Assembly (NCBI RefSeq): GCF_014697475.1
Contig: NZ_JACJRV010000030.1
Coordinates: forward strand, 1 to 64,000
Direction of reading: 5' to 3'
DNA length: 64,000 nt
Source of the DNA: Nostoc sp. FACHB-152
Lineage (GTDB): Bacteria; Cyanobacteriota; Cyanobacteriia; Cyanobacteriales; Nostocaceae
Below the pieces are notes generated by a model, which saw nothing but the letters and a program-made list of their open reading frames with translations, was not told the DNA's origin and made no database searches. Shown here piece after piece: positions 47,950 through 56,439 of the stretch. Positions within the stretch are counted from its first letter, which is position 1; each line of letters begins with the position of its first letter. Made by a program: the position numbers and the translations under genes.

Positions 47950-49155
47950 ATGGCACTAAAAAGATACAGCCAGTTCTTTACAAAACCCTTAAGTCGGTGG
48001 CAAATAATTTTAGCAGCTTCTATCACTGTAGCTGCGGCTGGGCTAGGAACTTTCTACACTGTTGCCCCAAAATTAAATCGTGTCCCAGTTCAAACCACTC
48101 AGACAACTCCAACAACACCTGCCCCGGTGAAAGTTGCAATCACTGCTTTAGGACGTTTGCAACCAGAAGGTAAAGTTACTTATTTGTCTGCGCCGAATTC
48201 CATCAACGGTGTAAGAGTTGAAAGACTGTTGGTGAGAGAAGGTGATGAAGTCAAAGTTGGACAAGTATTGGCGTATTTAGAAGATTATGGTCGTGCTACA
48301 GCCGCCTTACAACAATCTTTAGATAAATTGCAAGTTGCCAAAGCTAAATTAGCACAGGTAAAAGCTGGTGCGAAATCAGGAGATATCGACGCACAAAAAG
48401 CGACCATTGCAAATTTAGAGTCTCAATTAAAAGGAGAAGTTGCGACTCAACAGGCAACAATTAACCGTATTCAAGCTCAAGTAGACAACGCTCAAACCGA
48501 AAACGATCGTTATCAGCAACTATATAAACAAGGTGCGATCGCGGCTTCTGTTGCTGACAGTAAAGCTTTACAACTCAAGACAACACAAGAACAACTAACA
48601 GAAGCAAAAGCTGCTCTTACTCGTACACAAAACACCCTGCAAGACCAACTTAAAGAAGGCAAAGCCAGACTCAACAGTATTAGCGAGGTACGCTCTGTAG
48701 ACGTTGAAGCAGCACAAACTGAAGTTAAAAGTGCTGTCACAGCAATTAAACAAGCCAAAGCCGACCAAGATTTAACTTACATTAAAGCTCCTATTGACGG
48801 CAGAATTCTCAAAATTCACGCCAAGACTGGCGAAGTTATCAACACCTCTGGTTTTGCAGAAATTGGTAAGATATCGCAAATGTATGTAGTTGCAGAAGTA
48901 TATCAAACCGATATTCAAAAAGTACGTGTAGGTCAAAAAGCTAGTATTACTAGTGCTGCATTTGCCGGAAAATTACAAGGAACCGTCAAAGAAATTGGTT
49001 GGCAAGTTGATAAACAAAGTATCTTTAGCCTCAATCCCCGATCTGATACAGACCGGAGAATTGTTGAGGTAAAAATATCTATCGATAATCCCGCAGATAG
49101 TCAAAAAGTAGCTCGGATGACTAACTTGCAAGTGGATGTATCTATTCACATATAG
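47950..49155 (+). CDS. hgdB: HgdB: DevB-type membrane fusion protein
   Basis: This 401-residue HlyD-family protein is the periplasmic adaptor of a DevBCA-like efflux pump. It has one N-terminal helix (IILAASITVAAAGLGTFY), a split lipoyl domain (VERLLVREGDEVKVGQVLAYLE ... DLTYIKAPIDGRILKI), a long coiled-coil hairpin (about 110-260) and a beta-barrel domain. In Anabaena 7120 the pair HgdB-HgdC from the same island is needed for a normal heterocyst glycolipid layer. The ATG at 47950 has GGA upstream. hgdC follows after 49 bp. No ATPase gene is present in the cluster. Confidence 0.88.
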   Translation: MALKRYSQFFTKPLSRWQIILAASITVAAAGLGTFYTVAPKLNRVPVQTTQTTPTTPAPVKVAITALGRLQPEGKVTYLSAPNSINGVRVERLLVREGDEVKVGQVLAYLEDYGRATAALQQSLDKLQVAKAKLAQVKAGAKSGDIDAQKATIANLESQLKGEVATQQATINRIQAQVDNAQTENDRYQQLYKQGAIAASVADSKALQLKTTQEQLTEAKAALTRTQNTLQDQLKEGKARLNSISEVRSVDVEAAQTEVKSAVTAIKQAKADQDLTYIKAPIDGRILKIHAKTGEVINTSGFAEIGKISQMYVVAEVYQTDIQKVRVGQKASITSAAFAGKLQGTVKEIGWQVDKQSIFSLNPRSDTDRRIVEVKISIDNPADSQKVARMTNLQVDVSIHI

Positions 49156-49204
49156 TCAATGGTCAAAAGTTACAAATAACAAATGATAAATAATAAGTGA
49201 ATCC

Positions 49205-50383
49205 ATGAATTTCAAGATTCCTTTAGCATGGCTACAGCTAGCCCAACAAAAGATTCGTTTTGTCGTTGCTGTAGCTGGCATTGCCTTTATTGTGCTGCTA
49301 ATGTTTGTGCAGCTAGGGTTTCAAGATGCACTGTATTCTAGTGCTACCGCCGTGCATCAAAGCTTACGCGGAGATTTATTTTTAGTTAGTTCACAATATA
49401 AGTCTTTGACATCTAATCAAAGCTTTTCGAGAACTCGTTTGTATCAATCTTTGGGGTTTGAAGGCGTTGATTCTGTTAGCCCCATGTACTTGCAATTTGC
49501 GAAGTTAAAAAATCCTGATACTGGTGAGAAGTATTCTATCTATGTGATTGGCTTCGACCCAGGAAATCCGGTGATGAATATTCCCGAAGTTGAGCAAAAC
49601 TTGGACAAACTCAAAATTCCTGATGTCATGCTTTTTGACCGGAATTCTCGTCCAGAGTTTGGGCCAATTGCTGCCAAATTTGACCAGGGAGATACTGAAC
49701 AAACAATTGAAATATTTCCTTTTGATGGCCCAATTGGCTACAACGTCAGAGTAGGTGGACTATTTAGCTTGGGGCCTTCCTTTGGTGTGGATGGGAACTT
49801 AATTGTCAGCGACTCCACGTTTCTGCGGATAAATCCTAATACTCGTCCAGCAGAAAAAATTGATATAGGTGTAATTACTCTTAAATCAGGTGCTGATAAA
49901 GAAAAAGTTTTAAAGAATTTGCAAGCCAACTTACCTAATGATGTCCTAGTTTTTAATCGTCAAGGCTTTATAAATTTTGAGAAACAATATTGGGCAGATA
50001 GAACACCAATCGGTTTTATTCTTAACCTAATGTTGACAATGGCTTCTGTAGTTGGCGTAGTGATTGTTTATCAAATTCTCTACAGTAATATTGCCACTCA
50101 ATTTATTGCCTATGCGACTTTAAAAGCAATTGGTTATCCCAACTCTTATTTGTTAAACATTGTCTTTCAACAAGCTTTAATCTTGGCTGTTTTTTCATAC
50201 ATTCCCGGATTTTTGACTTCCATAATTTTGTACGACTTTGCAATGGAAGCCACAAAATTACCCATCATGATGAATGCAAATAACGCCTTGATTGTGTTTA
50301 TTTCAGCAGTTTTGATGTGTATTACATCTGGCGCACTTGCTATTAACAAATTACGTTCTGCTGACCCAGCAGATATTTTTTAG
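49205..50383 (+). CDS. hgdC: HgdC: DevC-type ABC transporter permease
   Basis: This 392-residue permease belongs to the DevC/MacB-like FtsX group. It has an N-terminal helix (IRFVVAVAGIAFIVLLMFVQ), a large periplasmic domain (about 45-265), and three C-terminal helices (MLTMASVVGVVIVYQIL, LILAVFSYIPGFLTSIIL, ALIVFISAVLMCITSGALAI). The cytoplasmic coupling segment is YATLKAIGYPNSY. It works with HgdB to export or place glycolipid across the cell wall. An ATPase must come from elsewhere, DevA being an obvious candidate from related systems. hgdA follows after 121 bp. Confidence 0.88.
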   Translation: MNFKIPLAWLQLAQQKIRFVVAVAGIAFIVLLMFVQLGFQDALYSSATAVHQSLRGDLFLVSSQYKSLTSNQSFSRTRLYQSLGFEGVDSVSPMYLQFAKLKNPDTGEKYSIYVIGFDPGNPVMNIPEVEQNLDKLKIPDVMLFDRNSRPEFGPIAAKFDQGDTEQTIEIFPFDGPIGYNVRVGGLFSLGPSFGVDGNLIVSDSTFLRINPNTRPAEKIDIGVITLKSGADKEKVLKNLQANLPNDVLVFNRQGFINFEKQYWADRTPIGFILNLMLTMASVVGVVIVYQILYSNIATQFIAYATLKAIGYPNSYLLNIVFQQALILAVFSYIPGFLTSIILYDFAMEATKLPIMMNANNALIVFISAVLMCITSGALAINKLRSADPADIF

Positions 50384-50504
50384 GGAGTGGGGAGTTGTGA
50401 GTAGAGGTTAAATACTACTTTATTGATGTAGCAATAACTCTGGCACTTGTTACCTTTCACCTATCACCTAAAACATTCAAACTTTAGTAAGTTAATAACC
50501 TCTG

Positions 50505-51506
50505 ATGAACTTAGAAAACAAAACTCTCCTGATTACTGGGATTGATGATTTTATCGGCTTGCGTGCAGCCGAGTTAGCCATAGCGCAGGGAATGAAGGTG
50601 CGCGGACTGCAAAGTTCTAGCGATCGCAACATAGCACAAAATATAGGTGTAGAAATTATCGTTGGCAATATTACTGACCCTAAAATTGCCCAAAAAGCTT
50701 GTCAGGGAGTAGACATCGTTCTTCACACAGCACAACTTACCCAAGAAGCTGGCCCCATCAAAGAATTTCGAGAAATCAACGTCAACGGTACTATCAACAT
50801 TGCGAAAGCTGCCAAGAATGCTGGCGTAAAAACTTTCGTCCACCTCTCCAGCACGTTAGTATATGGCTTCGATTATCCCAATAATGTGACCGAATCCGGC
50901 CCTTTATCTAGCGATAACAATCCTTACTGTCAGACCAAAATCGAAGCAGAAATAGAACTCTTACCCCTAAATTCTCCGCCAGACTTCGGTATTATTGTGC
51001 TTCGTGCTGGTGATGTCTACGGACCTGGATGTATCCCTTGGATAATTAGACCACTTTTGATGATGCGGCAAAAGCTATTTGCTTATGCCAACGATGGTAA
51101 AGGAGTTATCAATCATTTATATGTAGATAATCTGATTGATGCCATCTTTTTAGCCATCCAAAAAGAAGCTTACGGAGAAGTTTTTAATATCACCGACGGT
51201 CAAGAAACTACCTGGAAAGAGTATTTTATGCGCTTGGCTGCTACTGAAGGTTTACAGGCTCCTATGTCTGTATCAAAAGATGAAATTAAGCTATTTCTCA
51301 AAATCCGCAGTCAAGGACAAAAACTATTTCGCAAAAAAGCTGATATTCTTCCAGAATCAGTCGATTTCATGACTCGTCCCTACGCTTATTCCATCGATAA
51401 AGCTCAAACTTTGTTAGATTACAAACCCAAAATTGACCTCGAAGAAGGCTTGCGCCGGACACACGAATGGGTGCAAAAAACCGATATCCAAAAACTAGTT
51501 AAGTAG
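50505..51506 (+). CDS. hgdA: HgdA: NAD-dependent epimerase-like extended SDR
   Basis: This 333-residue protein is an extended short-chain dehydrogenase/epimerase. In Anabaena 7120 the third gene after hgdB-hgdC is HgdA, a putative UDP-galactose 4-epimerase affecting glycolipid distribution. The cofactor motif reads TGIDDFIG, with Asp in place of the central Gly. The catalytic Tyr-Lys is in YCQTK and the Ser is in HLSSTLVYG. The substrate-side motifs VLRAGDVYGPG and NHLYVDNLIDAI are typical of sugar-nucleotide or sterol-type SDRs. The exact substrate is uncertain. It precedes an inverted repeat and the DUF2141 gene. Confidence 0.8.
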   Translation: MNLENKTLLITGIDDFIGLRAAELAIAQGMKVRGLQSSSDRNIAQNIGVEIIVGNITDPKIAQKACQGVDIVLHTAQLTQEAGPIKEFREINVNGTINIAKAAKNAGVKTFVHLSSTLVYGFDYPNNVTESGPLSSDNNPYCQTKIEAEIELLPLNSPPDFGIIVLRAGDVYGPGCIPWIIRPLLMMRQKLFAYANDGKGVINHLYVDNLIDAIFLAIQKEAYGEVFNITDGQETTWKEYFMRLAATEGLQAPMSVSKDEIKLFLKIRSQGQKLFRKKADILPESVDFMTRPYAYSIDKAQTLLDYKPKIDLEEGLRRTHEWVQKTDIQKLVK

Positions 51507-51523
51507 TAGAATCGGCTTTAATG

Positions 51524-51594
51524 AACCGCCAAGAACGCCAAGGACGCAGAGACTTAGCGTATCTCCGCGTTAACCTCAGCGCACCTCTGCGTTT
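51524..51594. repeat. GCAAAG/GCCAAG-type inverted repeat after hgdA
   Basis: AACCGCCAAGAACGCCAAGG (51524-51543) faces CTCAGCGCACCTCTGCGTTT (about 51575-51594). It is the same family as in the hgl spacers and could form a hairpin between hgdA and the DUF2141 gene. Confidence 0.65.
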
Positions 51595-51628
51595 AAAAAC
51601 AACAAACATTACCTCTTCATGAATCATC

Positions 51629-52096
51629 ATGCGTAAAATTGCACGTTGGTATTACTTTGTGCTTTCTTCTTTAGTTAGCATTTATTGTATTAAGCCAGTT
51701 ACCGCAGAACAAACCGCCTCACTAACAATCACAGTTAATAATGTTCGCCATCAAAAAGGTGATATTTGCTTTCGCATTTATGCCGGGGAAAAAGGATTTC
51801 CTATGAGCGATAAAAGTGAAGTACAAAGTGGCTGCGCTAAAATTACAGGCACTTCTGTTATTAAAAAATTCCCTGGCTTAAAACATGGCACTTATGCGGT
51901 AGCTATAGTTGATGATCAAAATGGCGATCGCAAGTTAAACACCGACTTCTTCGGTATCCCAAAAGAAGGTTTTGGACTATCCAAAAATCCTACTGTTTCT
52001 GTGCAAACAGGTACACCAAAGTTCCGCGATGCCAGCTTTGTTGTCAATAAAAACACCAGCATCAATATCGTCATGAAATATTCACTCGATCCCTAG
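51629..52096 (+). CDS. Exported DUF2141 protein
   Basis: This 155-residue protein has an N-terminal signal (WYYFVLSSLVSIYCIKPVTA, cleaved near AEQ) and a DUF2141 beta-sandwich: LTITVNNVRHQKGDICFRIY, FPGLKHGTYAVAIVDDQNGD, NTDFFGIPKEGFGLSKNP. DUF2141 domains are exported proteins of unknown function, often next to glycosyltransferase or lipid genes. Two Cys (DICF and SGCAK) may form a disulfide. It sits in the middle of the glycolipid genes, so a role in glycolipid deposition is conceivable but unproven. The start is ATG 51629. Confidence 0.8.
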   Translation: MRKIARWYYFVLSSLVSIYCIKPVTAEQTASLTITVNNVRHQKGDICFRIYAGEKGFPMSDKSEVQSGCAKITGTSVIKKFPGLKHGTYAVAIVDDQNGDRKLNTDFFGIPKEGFGLSKNPTVSVQTGTPKFRDASFVVNKNTSINIVMKYSLDP

Positions 52097-52165
52097 ATGA
52101 GACGAGGGAGACAAAGAGAATAGAGGAGACACGGAAGAACTTACTCCCTTTGCTCCTCTGCTCAC

Positions 52166-52206
52166 GCCAGTCGCTTCAAGTCGGGAAACCCGCCCAACGC
52201 GCTGGC
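52166..52206. repeat. Short extragenic palindrome
   Basis: GCCAG (52166) and CTGGC (52202) close a stem with inner CGGG-AAA-CCCG. Sequences with CGCTTCAAGTCGGGAAACCC are recurrent in Nostoc spacers. It is followed by CTCCCCTG heptamer-like repeats. Confidence 0.5.
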
Positions 52207-52259
52207 TCCCCTGCTCCCCTGCTCCCCCACCTCTCTCAAGGCCGGAGACTGATAATTAA

Positions 52260-53519
52260 ATGGAACAGTTGACGATATTCCTGTCTAAGTCTTTGCTGGG
52301 TTGGCTGGCTATTCAGGTGTGTCTAGCACTTGTCTTTGTGTTCTACTTGCACTTTAGCAAAAGAAGCTCATTAGTAGATGAGCAATTACCCAAAACGGCG
52401 GTGATTCTTTCTCTACGTGGAGCCGACCCGTTTTTACCTGAATGTTTGCGATCGCTCCTAACTCAAAATTACCCACAATATGATCTAAAGCTAGTTGTCG
52501 ATAGTCAAGCAGATCCAGCCTGGCAAATAGCCTACGATACTATCAATCAGCTAGGTGCAACTAACGTTGAAATCAACTACTTAAGGGTAATTCGTCACAA
52601 TTGTAGCCTCAAGTGCAGCGCGCTATTACAAGTTATTAGCGAATTGGATGACTCTTACGAGGTTGTGGCTTTCGTTGACGCTGATACAGTAGTTCATCCT
52701 AACTGGTTACGAGAATTAGTTAGTCCTTTATCAAATCCCAAAGTAGGCGCGACCACTGGTAATCGTTGGTATGCACCTACTGGTAAGTATTGGGGTTCTT
52801 TAGTGCGCTATGCAGGTAATGTATCTACAGTGGTGCAGATGTTTTTATTTGGCATTCCTTGGGGTGGTACTTTAGCAATAAAAACAGCAGTGCTACGTCA
52901 CACCGGAATGTTGGATATGTGGGGAAAAGCCTTGAATGAAGACTTGATGATGCATAAAATTTTGAAAAAACATGGGATGCAAATCAAGTTCGTGCCTTCT
53001 TTAATTATGCTCAATCGTGAAGAGTGCGATTTATTAGGCTTAATAGATCATCTCAAGCGGCTGTTTTTATACTCTCGACTTTATCATCCTCAATGGCTGG
53101 CTGTAGTTGGTGATTTGGTTTCTAGCATTTTATTTCCGACTACAGCCATTATTTTATTGCTGGTGTCGTTGTGGGATGAAAGATGGGAAACAGCAGCTTT
53201 ATTGTTTCGCTCGTATAGCATTTATACTTTGGGATTACTCTTACTCATGTTGACATTAGAGTTAGGAGTCAGGCCAGTGATTTTAGCTCAAGGTCAGCCA
53301 GTAACTAAGTTATCAGTTGGCACAATATTAAAAATGTTGATTGCCATTCCGTTAACACAGTGGGTATATGGTTTAGCAATGCTTTCTTCTTTGTTGAGGT
53401 CAACAGTTAAATGGCGGGGTGCAATTTATCGTGTACAAGGCCCTTGGAACATCCGATTAGTTGAATATCACGCCTATGATTTTTTGGATCAACCAGTAGA
53501 TAGCAAAATATCTTTGTGA
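52260..53519 (+). CDS. Membrane GT2 glycosyltransferase, copy 1
   Basis: This 419-residue protein is a processive-type family 2 glycosyltransferase. It has an N-terminal helix (LLGWLAIQVCLALVFVFYL), the nucleotide-sugar motif AFVDADTVVHPNW (DxD), GNRWYAPTG, GIPWGGTLAIK, an acidic catalytic ALNEDLMMH and three to four C-terminal helices. The Q/RxxRW motif of cellulose-synthase-like enzymes is absent. It is closely similar throughout to the next gene, with equal length, so the two are a tandem duplication. Position suggests sugar transfer linked to heterocyst envelope lipids or polysaccharide; the acceptor is unknown. Confidence 0.83.
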   Translation: MEQLTIFLSKSLLGWLAIQVCLALVFVFYLHFSKRSSLVDEQLPKTAVILSLRGADPFLPECLRSLLTQNYPQYDLKLVVDSQADPAWQIAYDTINQLGATNVEINYLRVIRHNCSLKCSALLQVISELDDSYEVVAFVDADTVVHPNWLRELVSPLSNPKVGATTGNRWYAPTGKYWGSLVRYAGNVSTVVQMFLFGIPWGGTLAIKTAVLRHTGMLDMWGKALNEDLMMHKILKKHGMQIKFVPSLIMLNREECDLLGLIDHLKRLFLYSRLYHPQWLAVVGDLVSSILFPTTAIILLLVSLWDERWETAALLFRSYSIYTLGLLLLMLTLELGVRPVILAQGQPVTKLSVGTILKMLIAIPLTQWVYGLAMLSSLLRSTVKWRGAIYRVQGPWNIRLVEYHAYDFLDQPVDSKISL

Positions 53520-53573
53520 TTAGGGTCTGGGGGCTAGAGATTAGAGGCTAGAAAAGAGAATTCATGAATAAAA

Positions 53574-53606
53574 AGATCCCCGACTTCTTAGAGAAGCTGG
53601 GGATCT
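53574..53606. repeat. Dispersed palindromic repeat, copy 2
   Basis: AGATCCCCGACTTC and GAAGCTGGGGATCT pair around TTAGA. It is the same element as at 14350-14382, with compensating arm changes. It lies between the two GT2 genes and may act as a terminator or processing site. Confidence 0.65.
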
Positions 53607-53728
53607 AAAGCCCAGCTTGTCTGACAAACTCTGTGTAAATCCTGCGTCAGTTGACTGTCTATTTTGCTGAGTTAAAAGAGCAATTTATAGCTCATCTTTC
53701 AGATTCAATTGCGTAGAGTTTATCAAAA

Positions 53729-54988
53729 ATGAATGAATTGATAATCTTCCTATCTAGGTGCTTGTTGAGTTGGTTAGCTATTCAGATTTGTTCAGTGCTG
53801 GCGTTGTTGTGGTGTCTCTCTTCACGACCACAAGACCCATTGTTAGATGAGGAACTTCCAAAAACGGCAGTGATTCTTTGCCTTCGTGGTGCTGATCCAT
53901 TTTTACCTAATTGCTTGCGATCGCTATTCCATCAGAATTACCCTCAATATGATGTGAAGTTGGTTATTGATAGCATCGAAGACCCTGCATGGCAAATAGC
54001 CCAAGATACTATCAACGAAGTCAGTGCAACTAACGTTGACATCAAGCCACTCAAAATAGTCCACAATACTTGTAGTCTTAAATGTAGTTCTCTCATCCAA
54101 GCTGTTTCGGAACTAGATGAGTCTTACGAGGTGGTGGCCTTAGTTGATGCTGATACAGTAGTGCATCCCAACTGGTTGCGGGATTTAGTTACACCTCTCA
54201 ACCATCCTAAAGTAGGTGCAACAACTGGGAATCGTTGGTATATCCCGACAGGTCGGTATTGGGGTACTTTAGTACGTTACATCTGGAATGTATCTGCACT
54301 TGTACAAATGTTCCTCTATGGAATTCCTTGGGGCGGGACTTTGGCTATCAAAACAGCCGTGCTACGCCAAACGGGACTGCTAGATAAATGGAGTAAAGCT
54401 TTTGGCGAAGACACAATGATTCGTAGTGTCTTGGGTAAACACAAGCTGCAAGTCAAGTTTGTGCCTTCTCTGATTATGTTGAATCGAGAAGAGTGTGATT
54501 TACCGAGTTTAAGATATTGGTTTCAACGCCAATTGTTATCTTCTCGCTTGTACCATCCTTTGTGGCCAGCTGTAGCTGCTGATGTGATATTTACAATTTT
54601 GTTGCCGAATTTCTTGTTAGTAGTGTTTTTGGCTGCTTTGTTGATTGGAGATGGAGAGAGTGCGAATTTAGCTCTCAGTTGGTATGTGAGTTATATGTTG
54701 GCATTAGTGATGCTGATTCTAGTTTTAGAGTTAGCAGTACAGCCAGAAATTCACGTTCAAGGTCAACAGGTGACAAAATTATCAGCAGCTATAATCTGCA
54801 AGATAGCGATCGCACTTCCATTCACACAATGGATTTATGGGTTAGCAATGCTAGCATCGTTTCAGATGCCAACAGTCCATTGGCGTGGTGTGACTTATCA
54901 AGTTCAAAGTCCGTGGAATATTCGCCTCGTAGAATATCTTCCTTATCAGATGGTAGATCAACCAAGCGATCGCAAAGTTTCTCTATAA
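53729..54988 (+). CDS. Membrane GT2 glycosyltransferase, copy 2
   Basis: This 419-residue protein is a paralogue of the preceding gene, with the same motifs in the same places: ALVDADTVVHPNW, GNRWYIPTG, GIPWGGTLAIK and AFGEDTMIRSVL, plus similar membrane helices at both ends. The catalytic acidic motif differs (GEDTMI against NEDLMM), which may mean a different donor or acceptor. The gap of 209 bp contains a palindromic repeat, so the copies may be transcribed separately. It starts at ATG 53729, with an N-terminus ELIIFLSRCLLSWLAIQ parallel to copy 1. Confidence 0.83.
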   Translation: MNELIIFLSRCLLSWLAIQICSVLALLWCLSSRPQDPLLDEELPKTAVILCLRGADPFLPNCLRSLFHQNYPQYDVKLVIDSIEDPAWQIAQDTINEVSATNVDIKPLKIVHNTCSLKCSSLIQAVSELDESYEVVALVDADTVVHPNWLRDLVTPLNHPKVGATTGNRWYIPTGRYWGTLVRYIWNVSALVQMFLYGIPWGGTLAIKTAVLRQTGLLDKWSKAFGEDTMIRSVLGKHKLQVKFVPSLIMLNREECDLPSLRYWFQRQLLSSRLYHPLWPAVAADVIFTILLPNFLLVVFLAALLIGDGESANLALSWYVSYMLALVMLILVLELAVQPEIHVQGQQVTKLSAAIICKIAIALPFTQWIYGLAMLASFQMPTVHWRGVTYQVQSPWNIRLVEYLPYQMVDQPSDRKVSL

Positions 54989-55112
54989 ACTGATAATTAC
55001 CTTAGAATCTCTCAATGCGTAAATCCTAGATTTAATTCTTTTCGGTGTGAGCAGATAGTTCAGTTTTTCAACACTGATTTAGCTCTCAGAAAATAACAAA
55101 TTAACTAGAATT

Positions 55113-56378
55113 ATGCATCAGCAACAGCTACGCATTGCTTTATTTACAGGATTGTACGCGCCCTTTCTGACAGGGGTTTCGGTTGCAGTCCATCAAAGAG
55201 TTCGCTGGTTGCTAGAACAAGGGCATCAAGTTTTGCTTGTTCACCCAGAAATTAATGATCAGTATCCTAAAAAGATAAGCGATCGCCCCATGCCTGGGCT
55301 AGATGAGTTAAAGGCTTTTCCTAATCTTTCGTCTTACTCATTTCCCACACAGCCTTTAATATTCTATAAATCTCTACCCCAACCATTAAACTATCGAAAT
55401 TGGAGTGATACTAAACTACTGGCAGAATTTCAACCCGACATTATTGTGGTTGAAGAAGCTGCACAAATGAGAGGATTATACTCAGGCTTTTTACAAGGAT
55501 ATGGTCGTCCTATTGGTGTGGAATACGCCAAACAAACTAATACACCAATCATCTCCGTTTTCCACACTGATATTGTTGCCTATATCAGATATTACTTAGG
55601 CGATGTATTCTTTAGCTTTTTACGCCCAATCATTCCTCTGTTGGTGAAGCAGTTCAGCGAGACTTACGACCTTAATCTATTTTCTTCACGCGAACAGCTT
55701 GTTAAATACCAACAACTGCAATGTAAACTTAGTGAATATCTACCTTATCAAGGGATTAATTGCGAGAAATTCCATCCTCGTAACATAGTTCATAACCCTA
55801 TCCCTAACGACAATAGACCGACTCTCTTATTTGTGGGACGTGTGACAGCAGAAAAAAATGTCCCCCAATTAATAGATGCGTTCCCCATCATTGCAGCTAA
55901 AATTCCTGATGTGCATTTAGTGATTGTTGGTAGCGGCCCCTTAGATACCGAAATTCGTCGGCGTGCTGAAAAATTCGGTTCTGGTATTACTATTTGGGGT
56001 GAGTCTCATGGTACAGAACTGCTAGGTTGGTTTGCGCGTGCAGATGTATTTGTTAATCCCTCAGTAACAGAAAACTTCTGCACAACAACCAACGAAGCCT
56101 TAGCGTCAGGAACTCCCGTAGTGGCGGTGACTGCACCCTCTACATCAGAACAAGTATTCTCTGGTCGAAATGGCTTTTTAGCAGAACCTAATAACCCAAT
56201 AGATTTTGCTCACAAGGTGATTACAATTCTAGAGAATCCTGAACTCAAGGCCGCAATGAGTCAAGAGGCTCGTCCTTCCATACTTCAGTATGATTGGTCT
56301 GCTTGCATGGAGAAGTTTGAAGCCAAACTTTACGATGTGGTGCAAGCAAAAAAAGGCAAAGAACCAATACCTGTTTGA
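55113..56378 (+). CDS. hglT: HglT-like GT4 glycosyltransferase
   Basis: This 421-residue soluble GT-B enzyme belongs to glycosyltransferase family 4. It has an N-terminal GLYAPFLTGVSVAVHQR, the donor-binding GRVTAEKNVPQLIDAF and the E-x7-E motif in SVTENFCTTTNEALASGTPV. In Anabaena 7120, HglT of the same island adds glucose to the heterocyst long-chain alcohol, and this gene has the expected place at the end of the plus-strand run. It converges on the GMC oxidoreductase with a shared long hairpin. I infer the symbol from family and position; a sulfolipid- or diglucosyl-type GT4 is the alternative. Confidence 0.8.
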   Translation: MHQQQLRIALFTGLYAPFLTGVSVAVHQRVRWLLEQGHQVLLVHPEINDQYPKKISDRPMPGLDELKAFPNLSSYSFPTQPLIFYKSLPQPLNYRNWSDTKLLAEFQPDIIVVEEAAQMRGLYSGFLQGYGRPIGVEYAKQTNTPIISVFHTDIVAYIRYYLGDVFFSFLRPIIPLLVKQFSETYDLNLFSSREQLVKYQQLQCKLSEYLPYQGINCEKFHPRNIVHNPIPNDNRPTLLFVGRVTAEKNVPQLIDAFPIIAAKIPDVHLVIVGSGPLDTEIRRRAEKFGSGITIWGESHGTELLGWFARADVFVNPSVTENFCTTTNEALASGTPVVAVTAPSTSEQVFSGRNGFLAEPNNPIDFAHKVITILENPELKAAMSQEARPSILQYDWSACMEKFEAKLYDVVQAKKGKEPIPV

Positions 56379-56391
56379 TTAACTAGGTAAA

Positions 56392-56430
56392 GCGAATCGC
56401 CCAATAGTATATTACTATTTGGGCGATCGC
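56392..56430. terminator. Bidirectional long hairpin between hglT and GMC genes
   Basis: Eighteen bases on each side (GCGAATCGCCCAATAGTA and TACTATTTGGGCGATCGC) pair with two bulges around a TAT loop. It lies 14 bp past hglT and 10 bp past the convergent GMC gene, so it can end both. Confidence 0.8.
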
Positions 56431-56439
56431 TCATGTTAA

